From the NCBI RefSeq assembly GCF_042100115.1, contig NC_091272.1, forward strand, positions 3,224,001 to 3,288,000: a stretch of DNA of 64,000 bases, in the 5' to 3' direction. Both the position numbers and the translations under genes were made by a program. Below the pieces are notes generated by a model. The model was not told where the DNA came from. It saw nothing but the letters and a program-made list of their open reading frames with translations, and searched no databases. This stretch comes from Alternaria dauci (taxonomy: Eukaryota > Ascomycota > Dothideomycetes > Pleosporales > Pleosporaceae). The stretch's first letter is position 1. Every line of letters starts with the position of its first letter. Below are positions 24,006-34,876 of this stretch, in pieces.

Positions 24006-25275
24006 ATGACGACTGTCGCGGTGGCTAGAGATGGAGTGGCGCTGTTGTATTGCGGCATCATATTGCTCGTGTTGAGCTGGATCGTTTTCTCCATGCGAGT
24101 CGGGGTTCGGGTATGGAGAAAAGCGTGGGGCATGGATGACTACTTCATGTTTGTCGGAATCGTAAGAGCTCGACACCATCGTTATATGACACGCAAACTG
24201 ATAGCTTATTACAGATTACATTTTCGGTCACAGCCGCTATTTGCATCGCCTGCTCTTACTATGGCTCTGGACAGTATTCGTGGGAGGTGCCACCCTTGAC
24301 AATATCCAAGGGGATAAAGGTAGATGCATCCTCTCCACGAAACCTCACATGAGCCGAAGCTGACGTTCATTAGCTCTTTTATATCGCAGAGTACTTCTAT
24401 GCTACCAGCGCCATGTTCGTCAAGATCAGTGTTGCAGTAGCGCTTCTGCGTATCGCTGCCAACCGCCGATTCTTCACATGGGCTTTGTGGGTGCTTATTG
24501 GGTCCACTATCACTGCAGCCCTTGTATTCTGTATAGGTATCGCGAATATCTGTGGGTCGACTCGTTCTAAATGAAGTGTATACTGTTTGCTAACGATACG
24601 ACTAGGCCACCCTATTAACACTCTCTGGGGCGAGTCGAACGGTACCTGTAATCTGCAACTCAACACGAATGTCAGTCTATTCTACTCAGCCGTCGAAATT
24701 GCAGCGGACTTCACTCTTTCCATTATGCCGGCCATCCTGCTCTGGAACGTTCAGATGAAGGGGGCTGTCAAGGCTTCAGTCGTCGTAATGCTAGCGCTTG
24801 CTTCTTTGTAAGGCCTCCATCCCCCACGCTATGTGGCAAACAACTGACTTGACTCAGTGCATCGTGCGCCACCATCGTGCGCCTCAAGTACCTCACACTT
24901 TACAGCGACCCTGGCGAGTTCATGTACGGTACGGGCAAAATCGGCTTCTGGTCCCTGGTCGAAGTAGGCATCGGCCTCATCGCCGGCTCGCTACCCCCTC
25001 TTCGCCCTCTCCTCTCTCTCCGCATCAGGGTGTCGGCAGGCTCTAATACACCCGCCGCATCCAGTGGGAGAGCATATCGATCCGGATCGAATAACAGACA
25101 GCCGCCCACGTTGCGCTCGCGTGGGATAGTCATGGACACATTCCAGACTTTGGGTGACAATGATGACGCTGATCACAGCGACGGAGATTCGCAGAAGAAT
25201 ATCATCAAGGAGACCAAGTTTACAGTAACAACAACCGTTGCTGGAGGCCATAGAGATCCGGGATCAATGGCTTAG
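24006..25275 (+). CDS. fungal rhodopsin-domain seven-TM membrane protein
   Basis: Five exons, 24006-24161, 24215-24319, 24374-24551, 24606-24807 and 24858-25275, encode 352 residues. The four introns are 50-54 bp. Seven hydrophobic helices are visible, starting with LLYCGIILLVLSWIVFSMRV and followed by the family marks RVWRKAWGMDDYFM, GSGQYSW, AEYFYATSAMFVKIS, WGESNGTC, DFTLSIMPAILLWNVQM and, near the last helix, GFWSLVEVGIGLIAGSLPPLRPLL. The C-terminal tail is cytosolic, polar and Ser/Asp-rich. This is the fungal rhodopsin-like domain found in PTH11-type receptors, but no extracellular CFEM domain precedes it, so it belongs to the shorter subgroup. Ligands are unknown for almost all members. 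The start is an ATG just before helix 1. Confidence 0.88.
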
Positions 25276-25989
25276 AATTGTCAGGAGGGAAGCCACGTCT
25301 GAGACTATTCCTACACTCAAAGTGAAGTCGAAGATGCACTAGTCTTGAGCAGTGTCAGCGAATGTGCGCCATCTAGTGTCCTCTGTACCTCAAATGCGAT
25401 TGTGGAGGGCTTCCGACATGCTGTATTTACTCTACACCTATAGTGCGTTGCCGTTCTCGGAGGCTGCGGAGAAGTGCTGCTTTACCCGAGAATAGGCCGA
25501 AGCAGGCAGTCTAAGCTCGTCGTTGACTTTCGGTATACTCCACGCTTGTAAAATAATCGTAGACGTTCATGCTATTGCCCAATCAGTACGTTTCGGTTCA
25601 GTTACTATGTAGGGTTGTCTATTGGGACACCAAGGGCGGCATGCGCGTAGTGATCGTTGACACAAATTCTGCCCAAGCAGCAGTTGCCAGTCGTTCTACA
25701 GAGATCGGGCGTGTGGGGCGTGTAGACAATCTACTACTGGGTAAAACATACACACATTCTTGGCAATGAAGTCTCTTGCATTGCCTAAAGGAGTTAGTAA
25801 GCGTGGTATAGTTGAGTTGTTGACTACCGTGAATTGTCGCGAAAGGTCACATGAACGCGTGTAGGGCGTCTAATTCGGAGATAAACGCCAAGCGGTGCGT
25901 ACTAGCTACGTCAGGCCGTTTCAAGCCGGACCCTTCCACGTTATACTCCACGCCGCTCGAGCGTAGCACTACCACCACGGCGATACATA
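25276..25989. other. intergenic, promoter region of the aminotransferase
   Basis: 714 bp with no coding frame of quality. It contains the 3' flank of the rhodopsin-domain gene and the 5' flank of the aminotransferase. Confidence 0.45.
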
Positions 25990-27453
25990 ATGAAGACAAA
26001 TATCCTTCTCAGAGGCAGCCTGCCAGCTTCTCGTAACCTTGCATCCGCTCTCCCACGACCTGTCCGAACAAATCCACGAACGTTTTCCACTACACGACGA
26101 GCGTCCTCCGATATGGACACAGCGGCATTCGGCGAACAACACATTGCAAAGGGCATTGGCCGCCTCACGAAGCATGTCTTCGAAGACGGCAAAGGCACCT
26201 TCATCACCACGGACAAGGGCGTTAAGCTGCTCGACATGACGGCTGGCATCGGTGTCGTCAATCTCGGTCATTGTCACCCCAAGGTCAGTGCCGCCGCAGC
26301 GGCACAATGCAACAAAATCACCCACGCTCAGGTCAACATTGGCTTCAGCTCCGCACAAATCGCTCTTTTGAAAGAGCTGATTCCCATCCTCCCGCACGAG
26401 TCGCTCGATACCGTCTTCTTCTGGAATTCGGGTGCTGAGGCGGTCGAAGCTGCCGTCAAATTGGCTCGTGCAGCGACGAAGAAGCCCAACATCATCGTCA
26501 TGCAAGGCTCCTACCATGGCCGCACAAACGCCACTGCCTCAATGACGAGATCAAAGACTATCTATGGCGAGGGTCACGGCCCGCTAATGGGCGGCGTCTT
26601 CGCGTCCGCATTCCCATACTACAGCCAGTTTGGCCTCCCGCCAGACACACCAAAGGACAAGCTCGTGAGCCAGGCACTGCTTCAGCTGAGGCTTACTCTA
26701 CAGCAGCAAACGTCTCCGGCAGACACTGCTGCTGTCATCCTCGAGCCCGTCCTGGGTGAGGGAGGCTATGTCCCAGCCCCTCCGGAGTTCCTGCACGGTG
26801 TCAGGCAAATATGCGACGAGCACAATGTCCTTTTCATTGCCGACGAAGTCCAATCTGGCATGGGTCGCACGGGACACCTGTGGTTTGTGCAGGAGTCGGG
26901 AGTACGGCCAGACATTCTCGTCTTCGCAAAGGGCATTGCCAACGGGTTCCCCCTATCTGGTATTGCCAGCAGCAAGAAGCTCATGGATCTCCAAAAACCT
27001 GGATCGATGGGTGGAACATATGCGGGTAACGCAGTCGCATGCGCCGCCGCAACAGCAACAATCAAAGCCTTCCACGAGGAAACGATTCTAGACAACGTCG
27101 CTGCACGCTCCAAGCAAATATTCTCATTCCTCAACGATCTCAAGTCTTCTGGAACCAAGGCCGGCAACTTGATCGAAGATGTTCGCGGATCAGGTCTCAT
27201 GGTCGGTGTGCAGTTCGCGAACCCGGAACTACAACGCGATTCGTCAAACACCGCCGCGCGCAATGGCCAGAGCCAACCGCAGATAGCACCCAAGATTGTA
27301 CAGGAGTGTGTCAAGCGAGACATGCTTCTTCTCAGTACTTCCGTCTTCGATGTACTGAGGTTCATCCCACCACTCACAATCAGTGAGGAGGAATTGAGCC
27401 AGGCTTGCAACATTTTCAAAGAGTCTCTGGAGGCTGTTGCGAAGGAATTGTAA
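25990..27453 (+). CDS. mitochondrial class III aminotransferase, GABA-transaminase-like
   Basis: Intronless, 487 residues. The first about 40 residues form a mitochondrial presequence rich in Arg/Ser/Ala (LPRPVRTNPRTFSTTRR). The fold-type I PLP domain follows: MTAGIGVVNLGHCHP, WNSGAEAVEAAVKLAR, SYHGRTNATASMT, ILEPVLGEGGYVP, FIADEVQSGMGRTG with the PLP-binding Asp (about D285), and FAKGIANGFPLSG with the Schiff-base Lys at about K314. GGTYAGNAVACAAA closes the core. Members transfer an amino group from GABA or other omega-amino acids to 2-oxoglutarate or pyruvate. The exact substrate (GABA, beta-alanine, acetylornithine) cannot be decided from motifs alone. A second Met at residue 42 follows the presequence and could start a cytosolic form. 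Confidence 0.9.
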   Translation: MKTNILLRGSLPASRNLASALPRPVRTNPRTFSTTRRASSDMDTAAFGEQHIAKGIGRLTKHVFEDGKGTFITTDKGVKLLDMTAGIGVVNLGHCHPKVSAAAAAQCNKITHAQVNIGFSSAQIALLKELIPILPHESLDTVFFWNSGAEAVEAAVKLARAATKKPNIIVMQGSYHGRTNATASMTRSKTIYGEGHGPLMGGVFASAFPYYSQFGLPPDTPKDKLVSQALLQLRLTLQQQTSPADTAAVILEPVLGEGGYVPAPPEFLHGVRQICDEHNVLFIADEVQSGMGRTGHLWFVQESGVRPDILVFAKGIANGFPLSGIASSKKLMDLQKPGSMGGTYAGNAVACAAATATIKAFHEETILDNVAARSKQIFSFLNDLKSSGTKAGNLIEDVRGSGLMVGVQFANPELQRDSSNTAARNGQSQPQIAPKIVQECVKRDMLLLSTSVFDVLRFIPPLTISEEELSQACNIFKESLEAVAKEL

Positions 27454-27895
27454 TTTTCATTGGATGAGTAACGCGATACATGTCATTTCGGAATATTAGG
27501 AACCATTTACGTCATCAAATACATATACCCTTTTTTGCGCTCTAATGCGCTACTAGACAACCAGCAACCGTGTTGTGACCTTTTGTTGTGTGCTTATGTG
27601 ATGTGACGGAGCTGTGAGCGGGGGGGATTGATCTGTCAAGCCGCCTCGCGTTCGTTGTATGAAAGGCCGAGCATTAATCAGCGTCATTCATCTCAACCAC
27701 TGCCAAAAGCGGACGAAAAATGTGCCGGCTCGCGCGCTCGCTGTATGCAACACCGTGCGAACCCGTGATGCTTTGTTATTGCCTTGGTATTATAAGTCCC
27801 AGGCTGAGTCTTTATAAGACATGCAGAAGTTACTCGATTCTTAGCATCGACAACTTACTTTCCAGATCACGCTTTCTCCGCCTCAACCTTCTCAT
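27454..27895. other. intergenic, upstream of the NmrA-like gene
   Basis: Holds the aminotransferase 3' flank and the NmrA-like promoter. A TATA-like TTATAAG occurs near 27790, about 105 bp upstream of the ATG. No gene seen. Confidence 0.45.
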
Positions 27896-28876
27896 ATGAC
27901 ACTCTATCAACAATCCATGGCTCTTAGAACAATTCTCGTCACAGGTGCGACCGGCAAGCAAGGCGGCTCTGTCATAGATGCTTTACTGAAAGCAAACACA
28001 CCCTATCAAATCCTCGCACTTACACGAGATGCTCAATCCTCATCATCCAAAAAGCTTCAGCAAAAGTCACCGAACATAAAGCTCGTCACTGGAAACCTCG
28101 ATGCGGTCGATGAGATATTCAAGACAGCCATAAAATCGACGCAGGCACCGATCTGGGGGGTCTACAGCGTTCAGGTAAGCACGCTTGGAACATTGACCGT
28201 TGGGTTTTACTGAATAGTCTCGTAGGCCCTCGGCAAGAACGAAGAGAAACAAGGCAAAGACCTCGTAGATGCCTCCATCAAGAATGGCGTATCACACTTC
28301 ATCTTCTCCTCTGTGGACCGCGGCGGCGCAAACTCAGACGCAGATCCGACAGTAGTCCCACACTTCATCACGAAGCACAACATCGAGCAGCACCTCTTCT
28401 CCAACGCCAGGAAAAGTGGCATGACGTACACAGTGTTGCGTCCTGTAGCTTTCTTCGAAAACTTGACGCCAAATTTCTTTGGCAAGGTCTTCGCCACGAG
28501 CTGGGCGATCAAGATGCCCAAGGAAAAGAAGTTGCAGTTGATTAGTACTAGTGATATCGGTTTCTTCGCCGCTCAAGCGTTTCTCAAACATAACGATCCG
28601 GTATACACGAATACGAGCATATCGCTCGCGGGCGAGGCGCTGTCCTTCCAGCAGTTCAAAGAAACGTTCGAGAAGAAGACGGGAAAAAAACTTCCAATGA
28701 CTTATAAGTTTGTTGCCGGCGCGTTGTGCTGGATATCGAAAGAGCTCGGCTATATGTTCAAATGGTTCCGTGACGTGGGATTTGGCGCAGATGTTGAAGG
28801 ATGCAAGGAGGTTAACCCCGGGATGAGGAATTTTGCGACTTGGCTTGAGACGGAAAGCGCGTGGAAGAAGGGCTGA
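27896..28876 (+). CDS. NmrA-like NAD(P)-binding protein
   Basis: Two exons, 27896-28174 and 28226-28876, with a 51-bp phase-0 intron, encode 309 residues (or 302 from the second ATG at 27917). The N terminus carries ILVTGATGKQGGSVIDALL, the GxxGxxG dinucleotide-binding loop of the NmrA/atypical SDR family. IFSSVDRGG and VLRPVAFFENL are typical later blocks. The classical catalytic YxxxK is not evident, as expected for NmrA-like redox sensors rather than dehydrogenases. Such proteins bind NAD(P) and may act as regulators or isoflavone-reductase-type enzymes. Function here is unassigned. No neighbour gives a pathway context. Confidence 0.87.
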
Positions 28877-29036
28877 GAAAAGCCAGATAAGGGGAAGGGA
28901 AGACCGGGTTGTGCAACCGCTTGAAATTAGGCCCGAAGTAGTCATAAACCTTCGTGGTCAACCACGTATTGTCGGGGCATTTCTGAATGTTAGATCAGAG
29001 AGGAAAACATACTGTGTTATCGATCTTCCATCCCGT

Positions 29037-29603
29037 TCATAGTCTTGGCGCCTCTCGTCCAGCTATCCTTAGCCCTTCCTCTCCATCGACAAGCACACAC
29101 CACCCCTCTCCTCCCCTTCCGCCATTCCCGCCGATCGCCGCCTTGAAGTTGGCTTTCGCATACTCCAGTACTTCTGCATCAAAGCTGCCAGGCTGCAGCC
29201 ATACAGCAGGGATGCCCGCCTCTTTCGCCTCTTTGAGCAACTGCCTTGTAACGGCGGGTGGGGTGATGACTGATAGAGAGTAACTCGATGCTGGTGGGTC
29301 TTGGAGAGCGGTTGGCGAGGGCACAGTAGTATGAGCACGGTTCAATATCGTGACACTCGGACTCTTTGGGTTCAGTGGCGTCGCAGGAAGAGAGTGCTGG
29401 AGATACCACGCGAAAACTATAACATCGTATCAGATATGATGTAGGGATGGTGCGACGAGGAGAGTAGACGTTGGCATACTTTTGTGCCCATACTTGTGTG
29501 GATCGGAAGAAGCGCCGGCTACTGCGAAGCGTGGGCTTGAGAAGAAAAGTTTCAGTGCTGCCTCCATCTCCGCGTCGCGCTTTTGGCCTCGTGTTATCGG
29601 CAT
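29037..29603 (-). CDS. CoA-binding domain protein (YccU-like)
   Basis: Two exons, 29603-29480 and 29416-29037, with a 63-bp intron, encode 167 residues. Splicing restores RFAVAGASSDPHKYGHKIFAW, the start of a Rossmann-type CoA-binding domain. VTILNRAHTTVPS and later AVWLQPGSFDAEVLEYAKANF match the rest of the family, whose bacterial member is YccU. The Gly-rich stretch near the C terminus precedes WCVLVDGEEGLRIAG. The protein is likely cytosolic. The domain resembles the CoA-binding part of succinyl-CoA synthetase, but no ligase or second domain is present. Its cellular role is unknown. The first ATG giving the domain was chosen; the frame stays open further upstream. Confidence 0.83.
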
Positions 29604-29906
29604 GTGAATTCTTTGCCTTTCAATGGTATTTGTCGTTGCGCAGTGGATTTGAGGGCTGCTTTGTAATGATAATGATGCAGCATGCCTTCGAGTCTTATCG
29701 ATAACGCCCTGAGCAGCCGAGGTACGCGTTATGTCGTCATCCGCACTCGCGATACCTGGTGTCGCGCCTTTGCTCTCCAGGACCATCGTCAACATACTCA
29801 TTTCATCAATACACAATGCATCAAGGAGAAGGTGAAAATGTCATTATTTCTGCCTTCTCTCGCGTTCGTACAGACTGCTCTAGGAATCCACGTATCTACG
29901 TGTAAA
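29604..29906. other. short intergenic gap
   Basis: Flanks the CoA-binding gene start and the 3' end of the large membrane-protein gene. Nothing recognised. Confidence 0.4.
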
Positions 29907-32198
29907 CTAACACGCTTCAGCTGCAAAGTGATGCGATAACTCCAAGGAAATCCGTGGGAGCTCAACACTCAAAAGAGACTCCTGGACCGAGTCATTCCTT
30001 CGATCATCAATACTTTTTGTTTCGCTCCCTTCTGTCTCTGCCTCCTCTGCCAACTTCATCATTTCTGCCTCTGCAGGAGCTCGGAGAACAGGGTGCTTCC
30101 TATCAGAGATATCTAGCACAGCCAGGATATCGCCTTTTCGTGTTCGTGGATAGTCGTCGCATGCGCCTTCCCAATGTCCAGCCCCGACAGCCTCATGCGC
30201 AAGCCGCTGGAGCTGTAGCGTATCGCTTGTAACCCATTCGATACTGGCAAACGGGTTTTTGTGCCTTTGCACTCGCGTAGTGAGGGTAGGTAGGCAGGCC
30301 GAGACGAGCATTATGAGGCCACCGAGGGAGAATATCAAGATAAGGCCGAGCACATTGAACGAGGTATAGGAGTCGCTCCGAATCTTCTGGCTACTACAGA
30401 TTGCTCGCGCTCCTGGAGACGTAGGCGGTGAGTAGAATGATCGGGCCTCTGGCGTGACTGGACCCGTCGCTTGTTCCAATATCGCCCGTTGTAGATCGGC
30501 TAATGTAAACCTGAACCAATGTTCAAGCTCAAGTTCCCACTGGTTACTCGGCAACCCGTCCTGCCCAAGCCTGGAGACATAATCGCTCGCCAAAAGAGAT
30601 GCGCCTTTCAAGAAACCGGTGAATTCGGTAAAGCCGTTAGCCATGTTCCTAATGGCAGCTAAAGACCAAAGGAACCCATCTCTGTCTTTTGGCGATGAGA
30701 AGACTGTTGATGCAGCTATTCGCGTAGCTTCGAGAATGCCCTGCAGCGGTGTACAGCTTTCATTATGCTTCAGGGAAGGATTGCAAAACTGGTATTGTTG
30801 GACGCACGCCAGTGCTCGTACTGGCTCACTGCTCTGGTAGAACTGGAAATGTATATCCTTGTATGCTGTGGTCGCATTTATTGGGCCTTGCTCCGCGGCA
30901 AACCACAAGTCGTCAACAGGTGTGGAGTACCTCACACGATTTGTCTCTAGGAAGAAAACACTGACATCTGCGTCGGGAACTGAAAGTTCTGGAATGGGCT
31001 GCCATGCATTGTATGAGGATGCTTGATCAGCTTCGTTTGTATCATAGCGTGTGGTGAAACTATGAGGGATCTTAGTTCGCAAAGTAAGCCTTGGTTCTGC
31101 GCAACTTACGAGACATCGTACCCGACACGATCTGTTTTTTCAGATCCTTCCCCGCGCCCTGTTGCATCAAATTGGATAGTATAGTCTTCATCTTCTCCAT
31201 TAAAGTCAGGGTCGTCCCCGTAAAGGAACTGTATTATCTTCCGGTTTCCGGTCCTATTCCAGCGCGTATAGCCGCTGTTACGTATTGGAGCACAACTGTT
31301 CACAGTCCGATAGAGAAATCTTGAGGAAGGACGTGAGTTGATGCCTCTAAATTCAGGTGCATAAAGTCAGTATATGTCTCAGATACAGTCCGTACGGGAA
31401 CACTTACAGATCATAGTGGCTATTCAGAAAACCGGAATCTAGACGGAGTGCTCCTGCTGACGAGCGGCATATTCGATCATTGCCTGGAAAGGGACAAGGA
31501 GTAGCGGTTGTTATCGCTACAGGAAGAGTTTCCTTGACGAACGTTCGACAACTTTCTCCTGACACAGTATTCCTATAGCACATTGATTCGTAGTTGGCGC
31601 TTGATCTGACTCTGCTTGCCAGATATGATTGATATGGACGCAGGTTCTGTCCCTCGTTGATGAGGGAAGTATTCAATGTAGCGCACTTGTCGCCCTTGAT
31701 GAGAACCTCGCCACCCCTGGACGTAGCAACCTAGAAGTTGATGTGTCAAGTCAGCGTATGCGCCACATGTGGGTCTTATATTGGAGTTTTTACCCGCGAT
31801 GAAAACACACCAGCAGTGCTGAAAGCGCAAAAAGTCGCTAAACTTAGGACCAAAGGTAATGAGACAGATCTCAGTAAGGCGAGCGGCACTATTTTGCGCC
31901 AGGTCCAAGACATTTTTGACAATCTCCATAATGCTGCCGTGCTGGTTTCGGAGTTGCGCAGTATCGCTTGCTGTTGGTGATAAACTGCACTCTGGGGTGT
32001 CTTCTGACTCATGCTTTGATGAATGATGAATGAGACAATGGTCCAAAAACAGGTTCCGGTAAAGGTGACGAACAGTGCGAGGAAGGCGATGAGCAGGCCA
32101 CCATTCTGAAGAGTGGTCGTGAGAGTAAGCCCGGTGACAGAGCCTCGAGACCAGTTTGTTCAGATCCCAAGGTAGACCGAATCGCTCTCCGATTGCAT
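29907..32198 (-). pseudogene. large fungal membrane protein, interrupted by a stop at codon 13
   Basis: Four exons, 32198-31794, 31730-31408, 31346-31110 and 31059-29907, join perfectly in frame (705 codons plus stop). Introns of 63, 61 and 50 bp all have good signals. Three membrane segments are visible: LLIAFLALFVTFTGTCFW near residue 30, PLVLSLATFCAFSTAGVF near residue 120, and VLGLILIFSLGGLIMLVSACL in the C-terminal third. Between the last two lies a large, probably extracellular part with many cysteines. This matches a common but uncharacterised Pezizomycotina membrane-protein family, as I recall it. Its members open with a YLG-x-WTNWSRG motif. Here the reading is YLGI-stop-TNWSRG: codon 13, at 32160-32162, is TGA where the family has TGG. 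Everything downstream is intact, so it is a recent null allele, a sequence error or, less likely, readthrough. Confidence 0.72.
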
Positions 32199-33239
32199 GG
32201 CAACGATCTTGAAGTGTTTTCAGGTGCACTAAGGGCTCTCTATATGATGGCTAGTGAAAGCGATTTTTCTCCAGGGCCAAGTTCCGAGGCCTTTAGTATA
32301 CATACAACGAAAGTACGCACAAACCATATTAACATGTTGATAGATAACGAAGCGCATTGTAGCCCCCAGAAAGAAAGAGCCGGGGGCGGCGAGGCGCAGC
32401 ACAGTTTGATTCCCGATGAACCTATCACTAAAATCTGCGAGCGCAGAAACGATAGCCTTGTGCATCTAGGTAGTGGGGGCCGAAAGACTACGAGATAGGT
32501 GAGCGAACACACAAGGCTAAGTGACGAAAGTGCTACAACTGCACTCGTGTCAAGTGACAGTTCAGCGCAATGCAACATGCCGTCTCGAATGCGATTCTAC
32601 CAGGCGACAGAAGGCTTTGCATCCATCACAAATGTTCTTGAGTGAGAGCTTGAAGCATTTTGGAAGGTACCTAGGGCAATAATGAAAGGGATCTGCAAAG
32701 CCAGTCAGCCTTATCACAGCATGCACTGCAATGCACGATGTATCGAGCTGTGCCTAGAAAGTCCCTTATCATATAGTCAAACACACGTTAAAGGATAAAC
32801 CCGACATTGCTAGGTGTCAATAGGATAGCTGCAGGTCGAGGATGTTGGCACAAGAGACTTGGGCTGCTTGGATCGCAAACCAACAGTATTGCACAGAAGA
32901 GGGACTGGTGTCGATATTATTAGACACCACTAAGGTTGTGCGGCATGCGAAAGCCAATCACGTTGTAGTTGCTGCACGTTAACGAACACCATGCCGCAGC
33001 GAGCTGCCCACGAATCAAAACACGATTCACACAGCAGATGCCCGCTTGTCTGCGGAAACAAGCAACTTAATCTGATTGGTCACTGGGGCCGGTAAAGCCG
33101 AGCGAGTTCCGAAAGAGTATCACAACGAATTGCTGGAAATATCCTCCTCCCGCCGGCAAAAATAAGACATCGTAATTGCAAGACTATCCTACCGTTGGAC
33201 CAAGAATGCTTGATATCATTATGCTGAGATTGGCCCCAT
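32199..33239. other. intergenic, nothing firm
   Basis: About 1 kb between the interrupted membrane-protein gene and the SDR 3' end, both on the minus strand. A frame at 32229-32465 looks faintly hydrophobic but has no domain or join and was not called. Confidence 0.45.
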
Positions 33240-34104
33240 TCACCATGGTTGCACACCATCCTTGTTGATGACCTTCCCGCTGTCTTCGTCTCTCTTCCCC
33301 TCGATAACATCCTTGATGAAGCCACCCCCGATGCTTGCATCGCCAGCACCCCATCTTTTCATCATCTCCGGCCCCGCACCTCCAAGTCCTGTAGCCAGAA
33401 ACCCAGGGCTGATTCCGAACACCTTGACACCATCCACGCCAAGGGTTTTCGTCCAGTGCAGCATCAGCATGTTCAGGGCAGTCTTGCTAGAGCGGTATGC
33501 TGTTTGAGCCATGGATGGCGGCTTAGGCCAACCCTTTGGCGGCGGCGTGTTAAGGAGCTTGGCGTCGAAACTGCCAGAGCAATTTTCCAGGGAGGACAGA
33601 CCAGAGGTTACGAATATCAGTCTAGGATTCGGGGACGCAATCAAGAGGGGCGCGAAGACGTGTGTCACTACTTGGGTGGAGGTTGTATTGAGAGAGTAGG
33701 CTTTGTCCCAAGCTGCGCGAATGCCTTTGGGGCTAGGATCTTCGCGCATAATGCCATCAAATGATCCGCCTGCCACTGGTCAGTCTATCATGTCGATGAT
33801 CAAGGGGACAAAATTTACCGGCATTGTTGACCAACGTATCGACTCGACCATACTTGCTCTCGACCTCTCCGAACGCTTTCTCAATAGATGCATCGTCTTC
33901 GATGTCAATCTGGATCGGTACAACCTCCGACTCGGACTCTGAGATTTCGCCTTTAAGCTTGGAGATTGAGTTCTCTGCCTTTTCGAGAGAGCGACTGCCC
34001 ATCAGGATGGTGTGCGGTTGTGGCGAGGCATAGAGAGCCTTGACGCTTTCATAGCCGATGCCAGTATTGCCGCCGGTAATAAGAACGATTGGTGAGTTGG
34101 TCAT
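33240..34104 (-). CDS. short-chain dehydrogenase/reductase
   Basis: Two exons, 34104-33819 and 33769-33240, with a 49-bp intron (CTGAC branch site), encode 271 residues. Motifs: VLITGGNTGIGYE (Rossmann TGxxxGIG), LVNNAGGSFDG across the splice site (NNAG), and TAYRSSKTALNM (catalytic YxxxK), followed by ISPGFLATGLGG. The lysine of YRSSK and the upstream Ser in VTSGLSS complete the active site. It is a cytosolic NAD(P)-dependent oxidoreductase of unknown substrate, resembling carbonyl or retinol dehydrogenase-type fungal SDRs. An in-frame ATG at 34152 could add 16 residues; the shorter start was chosen because the Rossmann strand follows it directly. Confidence 0.87.
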
Positions 34105-34876
34105 TTTAATTGAAAAGTTGCGAGCTTGCGCAATGTATTCTGAAGGTGTCACCTGGGCGGGTTTCTTGAGGAAAGTGTCACTAGCATCCCGAGGTCTTCT
34201 CGTGTGCTATTGACGCGAGCGATTTTCCCCACCCAGAGCTCAATCCCCCGCATTGCCGACAGCCATAGCAGACAACAACACAACATCGCTCTGAAAGCTA
34301 CGTAACAATTGGAGCATCCTTTTACTTGCAAATCATCTCATCTCGAGAGAACCTGTCCGTTCAGATCATTGAGAATTGAGGAAATTGTGATTTGCTCAAG
34401 CCGCAGTAATTGGAGGGCCACCAGTATTCTGGCGCAGTTTGAAGTATTTTGTTTGACGAGCACGGCATATTTGTTGTCCCAAAGATAGGTGGTTCTTCTG
34501 GTGCTGGGCACGGATGTCAGTCATGTGTCTAGGGAGCGAATTCCAATGCCGGGCTTGAGCGGCTCTTGAGATTTGGAAATGGTCGTCCATGTGCTTTCAA
34601 GATGGAGTCCCTATCATGAGCACGCCGACATTATATAGTGAGATGTTCATGACTGTCTTCTCTATCCTATGCTTGCCCCCAAAGATGATCTCGTGGTTCT
34701 CTCGGGGAAGCTTCGAAACAAGTATACCTGGTACAAAAGTCTGAACTGCGGGCGCATGAAGTAGGGTTGACTAGGAAATAAAAGGTATTACATCATCGCC
34801 GTGGTATGAAAGAGGGTGAATAATTGAAAGAAACAAGAGATGCTCGGCTGCTCCATCCCAAGTGTCTTCACTCAAG
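34105..34876. other. intergenic, nothing recognised
   Basis: SDR promoter side and the DUF6594 gene's 3' flank. No gene, repeat or RNA seen. Confidence 0.45.

Noticed and set aside
32229..32578. Hydrophobic minus-strand frames upstream of the interrupted membrane protein
   Set aside because: Not joinable to it with valid phase and splice sites, and not recognised as a domain.
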